From GWF2-38-10 sp964527595 (GTDB taxonomy: Bacteria; Babelota; Babeliae; Babelales; RVW-14): a stretch of 64,000 bases of DNA. Both the position numbers and the translations under genes were made by a program. Below the pieces are notes generated by a model. The model saw nothing but the letters and a program-made list of their open reading frames with translations. It made no database searches and had not been told where the DNA came from. This document shows, piece after piece, positions 17,339 through 25,587 of this stretch; position 1 is the first letter of the stretch, and every line of letters begins with the position of its first letter. The stretch is taken from positions 1 to 64,000 of the forward strand of contig CAZGPI010000002.1 of assembly GCA_964527595.1 (NCBI GenBank), written 5' to 3'.

Positions 17339-18505
17339 TTAATATTGGGAAGTTAGGAGATTTGGCGAAATTGCATTTCTCCAAACTGTCTTAGGTAGGA
17401 TGTAGATTCCTGGTTTTTCATTTTGACCTATTCCGGTTATATGTTGTATTCCACTTGCCATAACGGCCAATGTCACATCAAAGGCGTTAATACTATCGCC
17501 TTCACCCGCTGTTAAGTTGGCGATGGTGCCATTTGCAAAAAGATAGATGTTACGATTTTCACTAAGCGTAATTTCTTCGACAAAGGGGAGTGCTTCTTGG
17601 TGAGGGCATTGATATAATGAATCGACATCGATTTCATTGTTTATATGACTAACATTGACCAGAAAAGCTCCGTTTTGTAATAGATTAAGATTTTGCTGAT
17701 TAATAAGGTTGGCAACGCCTGTTGCTGTTACGATGACATTTGCTTGCCCTAAACCTTCTTCAAGTGAGCATGTATGCCAGCCGGCATATTCTGCTTCAAG
17801 CTTTCGTCCCGGGTCTTTTTCAGCGATTATTACTTTGCCGCCAAATGTCCGAGCAGCATCGGCCACTCCTCGCCCAACAGACCCGAAGCCAATTATGAGT
17901 ACTTTTTTTTCATGCAACGTAAGTCGTGTTCTTGCAAAGAATGTTTGCCATGTGCTGAGGCCAACGAGAAATCGGTTATGCAACCCTTCTTTGACCGGGA
18001 GGTCGTCCCAATTAAAAATGGGATATGGAGGGTTGACCCCATTAAGCCGTGTAATTCCAGATCCCGTAGCCTCAAGACTTGCTTTTATGATTGGTCGGCC
18101 AGAGATGTCACGCTTAAGCAGCGCCGTTGTTAGATCGGCTCCCATTTCGCAAAAATGTGTTGGCTGCCAATCGATAGCGGTTTCTATGGCTTGAGCATAT
18201 TCGGTTGGTGACATGTTATGCCAAGCTTGGACCGTTGCACCATGTGTCTGAAGGTAAGCAACGGCTTCATTACGCACCGTATTTGGGTTGCAGGTTATGA
18301 TAAAAAGTTCAATTTTTTTGGCGAGCAATTCTTCAGCAAATGGGATAATTTTGCGGTCTATGTGCATGCTGCAAACAAGGCGGACGTTTTTGGTCGTGGG
18401 GAAATTGGCCATAACATTTTTAAGATGAGGAATGTGTTTGCGTGTCCAATTGAGTTCTTGTTCAAAATCAAGTATTTGCGGCGGTGGCGTTAGTTTGATA
18501 TTCAT
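17339..18505 (-). CDS. S-adenosylhomocysteine-hydrolase-like protein, divergent
   Basis: 388 residues, shorter than usual bacterial SAH hydrolases (about 420-480). The NAD-binding core is clear: KKVLIIGFGSVGRGVADAA near 200 and EKDPGRKLEAEYAGW. The substrate region is recognisable (EMGADLTTALL, ATGSGITRL, VKEGLHNRF), but several canonical catalytic residues differ. The lysine corresponds to K172, while the aspartate usually four residues later is H176, and the conserved Cys region reads LVGLSTW. The N-terminus lacks part of the usual domain. It may hydrolyse SAH made by the neighbouring methyltransferases (16522 and FkbM at 21193), or it may be a related dehydrogenase with another substrate. 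It overlaps the preceding GT gene by 4 bp (ATGA), so it is the last gene of that operon. Confidence 0.75.
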   Translation of the reverse strand: MNIKLTPPPQILDFEQELNWTRKHIPHLKNVMANFPTTKNVRLVCSMHIDRKIIPFAEELLAKKIELFIITCNPNTVRNEAVAYLQTHGATVQAWHNMSPTEYAQAIETAIDWQPTHFCEMGADLTTALLKRDISGRPIIKASLEATGSGITRLNGVNPPYPIFNWDDLPVKEGLHNRFLVGLSTWQTFFARTRLTLHEKKVLIIGFGSVGRGVADAARTFGGKVIIAEKDPGRKLEAEYAGWHTCSLEEGLGQANVIVTATGVANLINQQNLNLLQNGAFLVNVSHINNEIDVDSLYQCPHQEALPFVEEITLSENRNIYLFANGTIANLTAGEGDSINAFDVTLAVMASGIQHITGIGQNEKPGIYILPKTVWRNAISPNLLTSQY

Positions 18506-19734
18506 AAATTTTTATTTTTTACGGTGTTTATTAAAATATCATAAATTGGTTCAATTTTATCTTGATATAGATTGAGTGCAAAATGTTGAAAACAAAATGC
18601 GTGGGCTTGATTACCTAATGATTGTTGAAGCTTTTTGTTGGTTAAGATTGCATAAAGCGTTTCGGTCCATTGAGTAATGTCGGTTGGTGTAATGAGATAT
18701 CCCGTTTGGCCATCAATGACTAATTCTTCAAGCGGCGGCATATTTGATGCGACGACCGGTTTTTTCATAAACCCAGCTTCAATAATTGGTCGAGCAAAAT
18801 GGCCAACCGTTGCAGGAAAAACGATGACATTACTAGCGGCCATTGCCTCTGGAACATTGGTTATTGGGCCAAGAAGGGTGACTGCGCGTTGAACTTTAGC
18901 CCATGCTTCTTTGATTTTATTTTTGTATTGGTTTGCGGGGAATAGCGCTTTGATTGCAGATGGTTGGTCAAGATTCCAATAACCGGCTATCAAAAGATGG
19001 GCATTTGGAAGGATATGCAATAATTTTTCAAAAATTTCTAGGATAACGAGTGTTCCTTTTTCTTGCGATACGCCGCCGAGAAATAAGATTGTTTGCGAGC
19101 CGTTCCCTCCCGCCACTCCCTCGATGCTGAAACGTGTTGAATCTATTGCGTGGTCGAATATTATGGGGTCGACGGGGTTATGAATGACCGTTATTTTTGG
19201 ATGGTTTTTCCATGGTAGAGCATCATTATGGCAGATAGGGATAATTTTTGATGCAAAATTTTCTACACATTTTTTAATTAACCATCGGCGCATTCCAAAA
19301 TAACCAGCCGCCAAAGGCTCGCGGATATGCCAAACGACAGGTATTTTTTTATTGTGGGCAACGGCACCCCATGCGATAAGGGAGCTTGTATTCAAATGAA
19401 TAATGTCGGGGTTTAATTGGGTGATCCATTTTTCTGCTGTCCAAAGATAAGTGATAATAGTGTCGTATAATGAACGGAGGAGGTAGGGAGCGTGATACCA
19501 TCTAAACCACCAAATTTTGGTATGAGGAAAATCGTATCGTTTAACAGGACCGGCAATTTCAATACTCTCTTTTTTATACATATCAATTGCATCAGAGTTA
19601 TGAAGAAATAAAACAATCGGATGGTATTTTGTTTTATCTAATGATTTAATGAGGTAAAGAAGGCTTAGGGGTGCTCCGCCCAAGCCTTTTCCATGATGAA
19701 TGTATAAAATTTTCTTAGATGAGAGGGTACTCAT
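18502..19734 (-). CDS. GT4-family glycosyltransferase
   Basis: 410 residues, GT-B fold. The N-terminal half begins KILYIHHGKGLGGAPLSLLY; the C-terminal donor-binding half has TILFLGGVSQEKGTLVILEI and the E-x7-E region PIIEAGFMKKPVVASNMPPL. It transfers a sugar from a nucleotide donor to a growing glycan. A short hairpin repeat (19095-19121) is read in frame at about residues 205-214, at the start of the second domain (EGVAGGNGS), where an insertion is likely tolerated. The gene overlaps the SAH-hydrolase-like gene. Confidence 0.88.
   Translation of the reverse strand: MSTLSSKKILYIHHGKGLGGAPLSLLYLIKSLDKTKYHPIVLFLHNSDAIDMYKKESIEIAGPVKRYDFPHTKIWWFRWYHAPYLLRSLYDTIITYLWTAEKWITQLNPDIIHLNTSSLIAWGAVAHNKKIPVVWHIREPLAAGYFGMRRWLIKKCVENFASKIIPICHNDALPWKNHPKITVIHNPVDPIIFDHAIDSTRFSIEGVAGGNGSQTILFLGGVSQEKGTLVILEIFEKLLHILPNAHLLIAGYWNLDQPSAIKALFPANQYKNKIKEAWAKVQRAVTLLGPITNVPEAMAASNVIVFPATVGHFARPIIEAGFMKKPVVASNMPPLEELVIDGQTGYLITPTDITQWTETLYAILTNKKLQQSLGNQAHAFCFQHFALNLYQDKIEPIYDILINTVKNKNL
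19095..19121 (-). repeat. Short hairpin repeat inside a GT4 gene
   Basis: On the minus strand: GGGAGTG, stem GCGGG, loop AGGGAACGG, stem CTCGC (one G-U wobble). Translated in frame as EGVAGGNGS within the glycosyltransferase. Confidence 0.75.
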
Positions 19735-19765
19735 AATAAGTTGCTCTTAAGTTTTTTTCTCTGTT

Positions 19766-19852
19766 TGTCATGCTGAACTTGTTTCAGCATCCATCTTTTA
19801 AAATAGTGAATTGTGAATCAAGATGGATCCCGGATCGGTGTCCGGGATGACA
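19766..19852. repeat. Palindromic element at the 3' end of ugd
   Basis: 87 bp with terminal inverted TGTCAT/ATGACA. One end carries hairpin TGCTGAACTTGTTTCAGCA and the other CCCGGATCGGTGTCCGGG; an inner complementary pair is ATCCATCTT/AAGATGGAT. It supplies the last residues and the stop codon of UDP-glucose dehydrogenase. The sequence type (TGTCAT...CCGGG...ATGACA) resembles palindromic repeats scattered in many alphaproteobacterial and endosymbiont genomes, and differs from the GGGAACG-loop family. Confidence 0.75.
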
Positions 19853-21196
19853 AAAAAGAGAAGATTCGTGGCGAACGCTATTTTTCCCAATGCAGACGTA
19901 GGTGATCCCCGCCATGGACATTAATGCAGGATCAAAACAGTTACGGCCATCAAATATGGTTTTATCTTTAAGTGGTAAGAAACTTATTGGCTGGAAATGA
20001 GAAAATTCTTTCCATTCGGTGAGGATAATCAGAAAGTCGCAGGCATGAAGTATTTGGTCCGGTGTGGTAGCGTAGCTTATGCTATTACCGACAACCGCTT
20101 TAATATTGTTTGTGGCAATAGGGTCGTACGCAGTAATTCTTGTTCCCATTTCACGCAATTTTTGTATAACATCAAGCGCTGGCGCATAACGAATATCGTC
20201 CGTTTCTGGTTTAAAAGATAGGCCCCAGATGCCGGCATGCTTATTGGCGATATTTGTACCATAGTGATTAAGGATTGTTTGAATAAAATGGATGCGTTGC
20301 ACCGAATTAACCTGGTCAACTTCTTGGACAAGTGTCATTGGTTGTTGGTGCTCAATACCCATATGAACAAGTGCTTTGACGTCTTTAGGGAAGCAGCTTC
20401 CGCCGTAGCCAATACCAGCATTTAAAAAGGCCGAGCCAATACGTTTATCTTTTGCAATACCTTGTTTAATGTGATCAATATTTGCTCCGACCTTATCAGC
20501 AAGAAGAGCAATTTGATTGATGAAGCTAATGCGCGTTGCGAGCATTGCATTTGCGGCGTACTTGGTAAGTTCTGCAGACTCGCGATTCATGACAATAAAT
20601 TGTTTTTCATCGATGATAAATGGTTTGTAAAGCTGAAGGAGAATGTGTTCAGCAAGCGATGATGAAACGCCAACAACAACACGGTCAGGGGAAACAAAAT
20701 CGTTAAGCGCATCGCCTTCTTTGAGAAACTCTGGATTTGAAACAACATCGAATGGTACCGACATATTGCGTTGCGCAAGTTCTTCATTGATGAGAGCTTC
20801 AACTCTTTGTGCCGTTCCAACCGGAACAGTTGATTTATTAACGATGACGCAGTAATTATCCAGGTGTTTGCCTATTTCACGCGCTACTGCCCATACTTGC
20901 GAAAGATCGGCAGAGCCGTCCTCGCTTGATGGTGTGCCGACGCATGAAAATATGATTTCTGGATTTTGGGCAAGAGCTTGGGATACTGAATTAACAAACA
21001 TAAGTTTTTTTGTGGCGATACCGTTGGCAACAAATTCGTCAAGGCCTGGCTCATAAAAGGGGACTTGCCCATTCAATAGAGCTTGGATTTTTTCTTTGTT
21101 GTGTTCGACTATGGTAACGGTGTTGTCTTTTTGCGCAAAACACGCGCCGGTGACAAGGCCAACATATCCTGCGCCGATGACTGCTATTTTCTTCAT
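19784..21196 (-). CDS. ugd: UDP-glucose 6-dehydrogenase
   Basis: 470 residues; oxidises UDP-glucose twice to UDP-glucuronate. The N-terminal NAD motif is VIGAGYVGLVTGACFA, the bridging segment ANAMLATRISFINQIA, and the catalytic cysteine motif GYGGSCFPKDVKAL. The UDP-binding C-terminal domain contains WGLSFKPETDDIRYAP. The last 25-30 residues (from about HESSLFCHPGHRSG) derive from the palindromic element at 19766-19852 and are not typical of the family; without them it has about 440 residues, the normal length. Its product probably feeds the UDP-xylose synthase at 26951-27883. The start overlaps the FkbM gene by 4 bp. Confidence 0.95.
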   Translation of the reverse strand: MKKIAVIGAGYVGLVTGACFAQKDNTVTIVEHNKEKIQALLNGQVPFYEPGLDEFVANGIATKKLMFVNSVSQALAQNPEIIFSCVGTPSSEDGSADLSQVWAVAREIGKHLDNYCVIVNKSTVPVGTAQRVEALINEELAQRNMSVPFDVVSNPEFLKEGDALNDFVSPDRVVVGVSSSLAEHILLQLYKPFIIDEKQFIVMNRESAELTKYAANAMLATRISFINQIALLADKVGANIDHIKQGIAKDKRIGSAFLNAGIGYGGSCFPKDVKALVHMGIEHQQPMTLVQEVDQVNSVQRIHFIQTILNHYGTNIANKHAGIWGLSFKPETDDIRYAPALDVIQKLREMGTRITAYDPIATNNIKAVVGNSISYATTPDQILHACDFLIILTEWKEFSHFQPISFLPLKDKTIFDGRNCFDPALMSMAGITYVCIGKNSVRHESSLFCHPGHRSGIHLDSQFTILKDGC

Positions 21197-22065
21197 TTAC
21201 TCTCCTTTAAAAAACTTGTGTTTACCGCGAGAATGTTTGACCCAGTTAGCACGTTTATATCATCTAAAGGATCATGTTTTTTCAAATAGTTAAAGCGAAT
21301 ATCATAGAATTGATATGATAGCGAGGATAAGTCGGTGATGAGGTTTTGCGTTTCCTTTGGATGGTCTTTATTATTTTCAAAAATAATAAAGGGTTTATGT
21401 GCTTTTATCGTGTTCTGAGCGCCTTGAAAAACTGCGGTTTCGTGTCCTTCGACGTCTATTTTTAAAAAATCAATATGTGCTATTTTTTTTTCTTCTACAA
21501 AAGCATCAAGCGAAGTTAGTTGCACATCAAAACTTGTTGAATTAATTATTTTGGCGTTTTCATTTAGGTAGGCCATTCCTTGATTTGATGATTTTTCATC
21601 ACTTTGTAATTTTCCAGAGCCTTTTTTATTAGATACAGCATAGTTGGTTGGCTCTACCCAACAAAAATTGTTCAAAGAAAGGTTGTTTATTAATTTTGAA
21701 AAGATAACAGGGTGTGGTTCAAAAGCATAAACTTTTCCTGTTGGGCCAGTTTGCTTGGCAAGACTCATTGTATGAATTCCGACGTTTGCGCCAATATCTA
21801 TACAAATACTTCCCGGCTTAACGGTCTGTTTAATTATTGTTTGAATCATTGGTTCGTAACAACCATAAAAAAACATATACCATTCAAGATAGGATGAGGT
21901 ATTAATGTTAATAAAATAGTCCTTCAAATTCAAGACAAGTTCGATTGGTTTTACTCTTTTTTTGTCGGGATTGTAGATAAAACGTAAAAAGGGGTCGAGT
22001 TTGAATGCTTTTTTGCTACGGGTGAAATTTGAAAACTTAAAGAGAAGCTTTTCCTTGAATGTCAT
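21193..22065 (-). CDS. FkbM-family methyltransferase
   Basis: 290 residues. The FkbM signature is clear: CIDIGANVGIHTMSLAK, VYAFEPHPVIFSKL, and the motif DFLKIDVEGHE followed by ALVFQ-like helices. FkbM enzymes O-methylate hydroxyls of sugars or polyketides with SAM, so it probably caps or decorates a sugar in the glycan made here. It overlaps the upstream GT gene by 29 bp and ugd by 4 bp, which indicates tight co-translation. Confidence 0.88.
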   Translation of the reverse strand: MTFKEKLLFKFSNFTRSKKAFKLDPFLRFIYNPDKKRVKPIELVLNLKDYFININTSSYLEWYMFFYGCYEPMIQTIIKQTVKPGSICIDIGANVGIHTMSLAKQTGPTGKVYAFEPHPVIFSKLINNLSLNNFCWVEPTNYAVSNKKGSGKLQSDEKSSNQGMAYLNENAKIINSTSFDVQLTSLDAFVEEKKIAHIDFLKIDVEGHETAVFQGAQNTIKAHKPFIIFENNKDHPKETQNLITDLSSLSYQFYDIRFNYLKKHDPLDDINVLTGSNILAVNTSFLKESK

Positions 22066-23251
22066 GTGATTCCTTTGATACTAATCTCCAAAAAATATGC
22101 GTTGCAGTTGCGATAGCCTGGTGCGAATAATGCTTGGCAACGTGCTCGAGTCCTTTTTTCCCGAGTGTTTTTCTTAATGCTTTATCTTGCATCAAAGTCT
22201 GTAAAGATGCAAGGAGTGATTCTCGATTTTTTTGTTCAAATACAATTCCAGCATTTTTAATAACGTGAGGAATTTCTCCTGCTGAACTTCCTATAACAGG
22301 AACGGCACAGGCCATTGCTTCGATAATAATATGTCCAAATTGTTCTTTCCAGTCTGGTGTATCGTAAGAAGGAAGCACTAGAATATCGAGCGTATTAATG
22401 AGTTTGGCAACTTCGTAATGTGATACTGGCGGTTTAAAGTGAATTTTTGAATTTAGATTGTTTTGTGTTACAAATTGTTCGAGCATTTCTTGGTTTGGCC
22501 CTCTTCCGACAATTATGAGGTGCCAATCGGGAAATTGATGTTCAATTTGTTTAAATGCTTCTAAAAGAAGTAGTACCCCTTTTTCTTCAACCAGTCGACC
22601 AATATAACCTATGTATTTTATATCATTGGCGTGCATTGGTTGAGGCGTGAAAACTCGTTGGTTGACGCCAAGTTGCGGAAGGACCAATATTGGTTTATGA
22701 AAGTTTTTGTTTTGCAAGATAGTCTTTGCATCATTGTTACCGACGATTGCTCCGGCCGATGTTGCCAGATTTATTTTTTCAATCCAGCGCCAAAAGAGGC
22801 GATATTTGAGTGAAAATCTAGCATTCCAATTGACCCAGGTAAAAAAAACGAATTTTGTTTGTGGGGAGGTGCAGGAGGGAACGGCCTGCATAACAGTGCT
22901 AAGCCTTATTAATTTGCTTAACAAAATAATTTGAAAATAAGAAAAAGCGTTATCGCCTTGCTCAACATGAATAATTTCTGGCGCAAATATTTTGAGCAAC
23001 TTATAAAGTGGTGCGAAGTGGTACCCATATAACACTTCATTACCAGCCTTAAATGTGTTCATGGCGATGAACTGACAATTTGGTAAATTGTCTTGCTCTA
23101 CATTTTCTGCTTTATGGGTAAATAGGTGCGTGGGCCATAATGATGGAAATAAAACTTTAATTTCATCATCAGGATAAAGGCTTGCCAGCGCTTTCCATTT
23201 GTCGCGATTTATTGGTGCAATGTATGTGTGGCTAACAACAAGGATTTTCAT
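22037..23251 (-). CDS. GT4-family glycosyltransferase
   Basis: 404 residues, GT-B fold. N-terminal MKILVVSHTYIAPINRDKW; C-terminal domain with YIGYIGRLVEEKGVLLLLEA, HLIIVGRGPNQEML and the catalytic region FGHIIIEAMACAVPVIGS. The donor sugar cannot be assigned. A short hairpin repeat (22863-22890) is translated in frame as QAVPSCTSP at about residues 121-130, in the N-terminal domain. It overlaps both neighbours in the operon. Confidence 0.9.
   Translation of the reverse strand: MKILVVSHTYIAPINRDKWKALASLYPDDEIKVLFPSLWPTHLFTHKAENVEQDNLPNCQFIAMNTFKAGNEVLYGYHFAPLYKLLKIFAPEIIHVEQGDNAFSYFQIILLSKLIRLSTVMQAVPSCTSPQTKFVFFTWVNWNARFSLKYRLFWRWIEKINLATSAGAIVGNNDAKTILQNKNFHKPILVLPQLGVNQRVFTPQPMHANDIKYIGYIGRLVEEKGVLLLLEAFKQIEHQFPDWHLIIVGRGPNQEMLEQFVTQNNLNSKIHFKPPVSHYEVAKLINTLDILVLPSYDTPDWKEQFGHIIIEAMACAVPVIGSSAGEIPHVIKNAGIVFEQKNRESLLASLQTLMQDKALRKTLGKKGLEHVAKHYSHQAIATATHIFWRLVSKESHDIQGKASL
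22863..22890 (+). repeat. Short hairpin repeat inside a GT4 gene
   Basis: GGGGAGG, stem TGCAGG, loop AGGGAACGG, stem CCTGCA. Identical in stem and loop to the copy in murE at 50734-50760, but read in a different frame. Confidence 0.85.
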
Positions 23252-24536
23252 TGATATTTGGCTTAATGGCGTGGAGAATATTACCTAATTCTTGATCCTC
23301 TTGATCCCTTTGTTTTTCAGTGTCACAACGTGTAAACCAGGCTTGGAGTTCTGGATGCATTTTGGTAAAGCCTTGTTTAAATAAGGCGTGAATGTGTGGC
23401 GTTGCATAATTTTCGGTTACAAATTGTTGTGCATTTTGCGCCATGTTTAGTCGTTTTGTTGTTTTGGTAAGGATTGAGAGCGCTTGTTTTGCCATTTCTT
23501 GGTCATCATTGATATTTACAAGGTAACCGGTTAAATCGTCAATGATATAGTCTTGTGGGCCTCCGCAACGGGTTGAAATGATGGGAATCCCGTAAAGAAG
23601 TGCTTCAAGGCCTGCAATGCCAAACCCTTCTTGATATGATGTTATCAACATAAGTGAAGAAATGCTGAGGAGGTGACTAAGGTCATCAGAGCTTACTTGC
23701 CCGGTAAATACCACGTTTTCAAAAGATGGTAGGTGTGAAAAAGCGCGTAATTTTTCATCCGATGGCTTGTGCCCTATAATGTATAATTTAGCATCGGGGA
23801 GCGTGTGATAAATGTTTTCAAATACCCTGAGAAGCATCGCGACGTTTTTGCGTGGGTCGCTGAATCGACCAAGCGCAACGATGGTTTGCCCTCGTTTTTG
23901 TGCAAGGGATGGAATTTTTGTGCAATCAATAGGGTGTCCACAGCGGATGGTTGTGGGAAATTGTGGCGAGGTAATTGCTTTAAGCTTTTCAATCGAATAA
24001 TTACTCAGAGCCCATGTATAATCAGCTTTATGTAGTATTCTTTTTTCAATCGCAAGCATTTGTTTTTGGGCAAGCATATCAACAGTTTTGCGAAATGAGC
24101 CGAGCTCTTTTATGCGTTGACTGCGATCTTCTACGTAAGGGGTTGAAATTAAAAGGCCATATTTTTTATTGAGTAATTCAAGCGGGTGCGCGGCGATACA
24201 GGTTCCACTTGCTGCGACAAAATAGTGAAAACCATCAAGAAGTGCTTCCCATTTTTTGATTGGGTTTTTATAGTGCCCCGGTTCCCAGAATGCCCAACGT
24301 GCACCAACTTCGATGCATTTCATACCAAAATAGTTTGTTGGTCGAAATGATGACGTAAACTTTAGGTTACGTAGGCTGGTTGATATTTCAGCATCAAATC
24401 CAAGGAAAAAGACCGTCGGATCAAAATACTGTGAACAAAAATCGTACATCACTTTAAGCGACGATAATACGCCTCCGTACCTATACGAGTTACGTAGAGA
24501 GAGAATTGCAATCTTTGGCTTTTTAACGGGCAACAT
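23232..24536 (-). CDS. GT4-family glycosyltransferase
   Basis: 434 residues. The N-terminal part (KPKIAILSLRNSYRYGGVLS) belongs to a group often paired with GT1/GT4 catalytic domains. The C-terminal domain shows TIVALGRFSDPRKNVAMLLRV, LYIIGHKPSDEKLRAF and the motif EGFGIAGLEALLYGIPIIST. The C-terminus ends in a charged tail. It overlaps the CgeB-like gene by 14 bp and the next GT by 20 bp. Confidence 0.9.
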   Translation of the reverse strand: MLPVKKPKIAILSLRNSYRYGGVLSSLKVMYDFCSQYFDPTVFFLGFDAEISTSLRNLKFTSSFRPTNYFGMKCIEVGARWAFWEPGHYKNPIKKWEALLDGFHYFVAASGTCIAAHPLELLNKKYGLLISTPYVEDRSQRIKELGSFRKTVDMLAQKQMLAIEKRILHKADYTWALSNYSIEKLKAITSPQFPTTIRCGHPIDCTKIPSLAQKRGQTIVALGRFSDPRKNVAMLLRVFENIYHTLPDAKLYIIGHKPSDEKLRAFSHLPSFENVVFTGQVSSDDLSHLLSISSLMLITSYQEGFGIAGLEALLYGIPIISTRCGGPQDYIIDDLTGYLVNINDDQEMAKQALSILTKTTKRLNMAQNAQQFVTENYATPHIHALFKQGFTKMHPELQAWFTRCDTEKQRDQEDQELGNILHAIKPNINENPCC

Positions 24537-25587
24537 CGGGACCCCTTCTATTTATAAATAATTTATATAGCATAGCCAGTTGTTTCTCAAGTGTAAAATC
24601 TTGTGCGCGAATAAAGCTGTTTTGCATAATTCGTTTGCGTTCTGTTTCATGTTCCATATAAAAAGTTATCTGCTGAATGAGCTCATCTGGCGTTGCAAAA
24701 CACGCAATGGATTCTCCTTCTTTAAAAAAAAGAGAGGCTTGATCGTGTGTGCGTTGAGTAAGTAAAAAAGCATTACTTGCCGGTACCTCAAAGGTGCGCA
24801 TATTATGAGCTTGAATATTTTGCTGGCGAATGAAATTTAGATTTATTTTTGACCCCATAAATGCTTTGCGCATATCGATTCCATAAATAGCATTGCCGCG
24901 TATTTTGGTGTAAAGAGGCGAAGCTGGCGGTATGTTTTTTATCCATTCATTTCCCCAAATTGCAAGGTCGATATTAGGGAGCTTTTGACTAATAATGTTT
25001 AGCCATTGTTCACGTTCTGGTTCCCAGGTGCCAACAAAACAGACGTCTGAAGAAAAGCTCTTACCTTCCTTGGACGATTGTTCGGAGTCTTGTTTGTATA
25101 ATTCTTCATCAAACGCAAACGGAAAATAAGACACATTTTTGCAGCCGGCCGATGTAAGAGCTGGCATGAGTTCGTGCGACCATGTCAGAAAATGATCGTA
25201 GACTCTAAAGCTTTTTATTATATTTACCGTTGAATTTCCATTCCATAAGGCAAATGGGCTATCCGGATGAAAATTAATGAGATATGAAGCACATTTTTGT
25301 TTAATTTTTGTTAGGGTTCCTGGTGTTATGGTTTCTGCTTTAATGCAAAAAACAACATTAGGTTTAAACTTTAGTGCGGCTTTGGTTAATTGTTGGTTAA
25401 TGATGAATTGATTAATTATTTTACTGGGATTGAGCCAATTGCATGGTAAATAATTTGTGCGATAATTAAAGATTTCAACGTTAAAGCCGAGCTTTTGAAG
25501 CGGTTTGATAAAAGAGGTTGCGTACGCGTAGATTGATGTGTCTTGAGGAAAATAACCAACGAGTAACAATTTTTTATTGGTATTCAT
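24523..25587 (-). CDS. CgeB-like glycosyltransferase
   Basis: 354 residues. N-terminal KLLLVGYFPQDTSIYAYA; C-terminal segment GSKINLNFIRQQNIQAHNMR followed by TFEVPASNAFLLTQRTHD and ECFATPDEL-like sequence (SIACFATPDELIQQI). This order is characteristic of the CgeB/spore-maturation-type GT-B family, often present in polysaccharide loci. Its start shares one base with the stop of the upstream GT (TAATG), so it is translationally coupled. Donor and acceptor are unknown. Confidence 0.82.
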   Translation of the reverse strand: MNTNKKLLLVGYFPQDTSIYAYATSFIKPLQKLGFNVEIFNYRTNYLPCNWLNPSKIINQFIINQQLTKAALKFKPNVVFCIKAETITPGTLTKIKQKCASYLINFHPDSPFALWNGNSTVNIIKSFRVYDHFLTWSHELMPALTSAGCKNVSYFPFAFDEELYKQDSEQSSKEGKSFSSDVCFVGTWEPEREQWLNIISQKLPNIDLAIWGNEWIKNIPPASPLYTKIRGNAIYGIDMRKAFMGSKINLNFIRQQNIQAHNMRTFEVPASNAFLLTQRTHDQASLFFKEGESIACFATPDELIQQITFYMEHETERKRIMQNSFIRAQDFTLEKQLAMLYKLFINRRGPDVAR

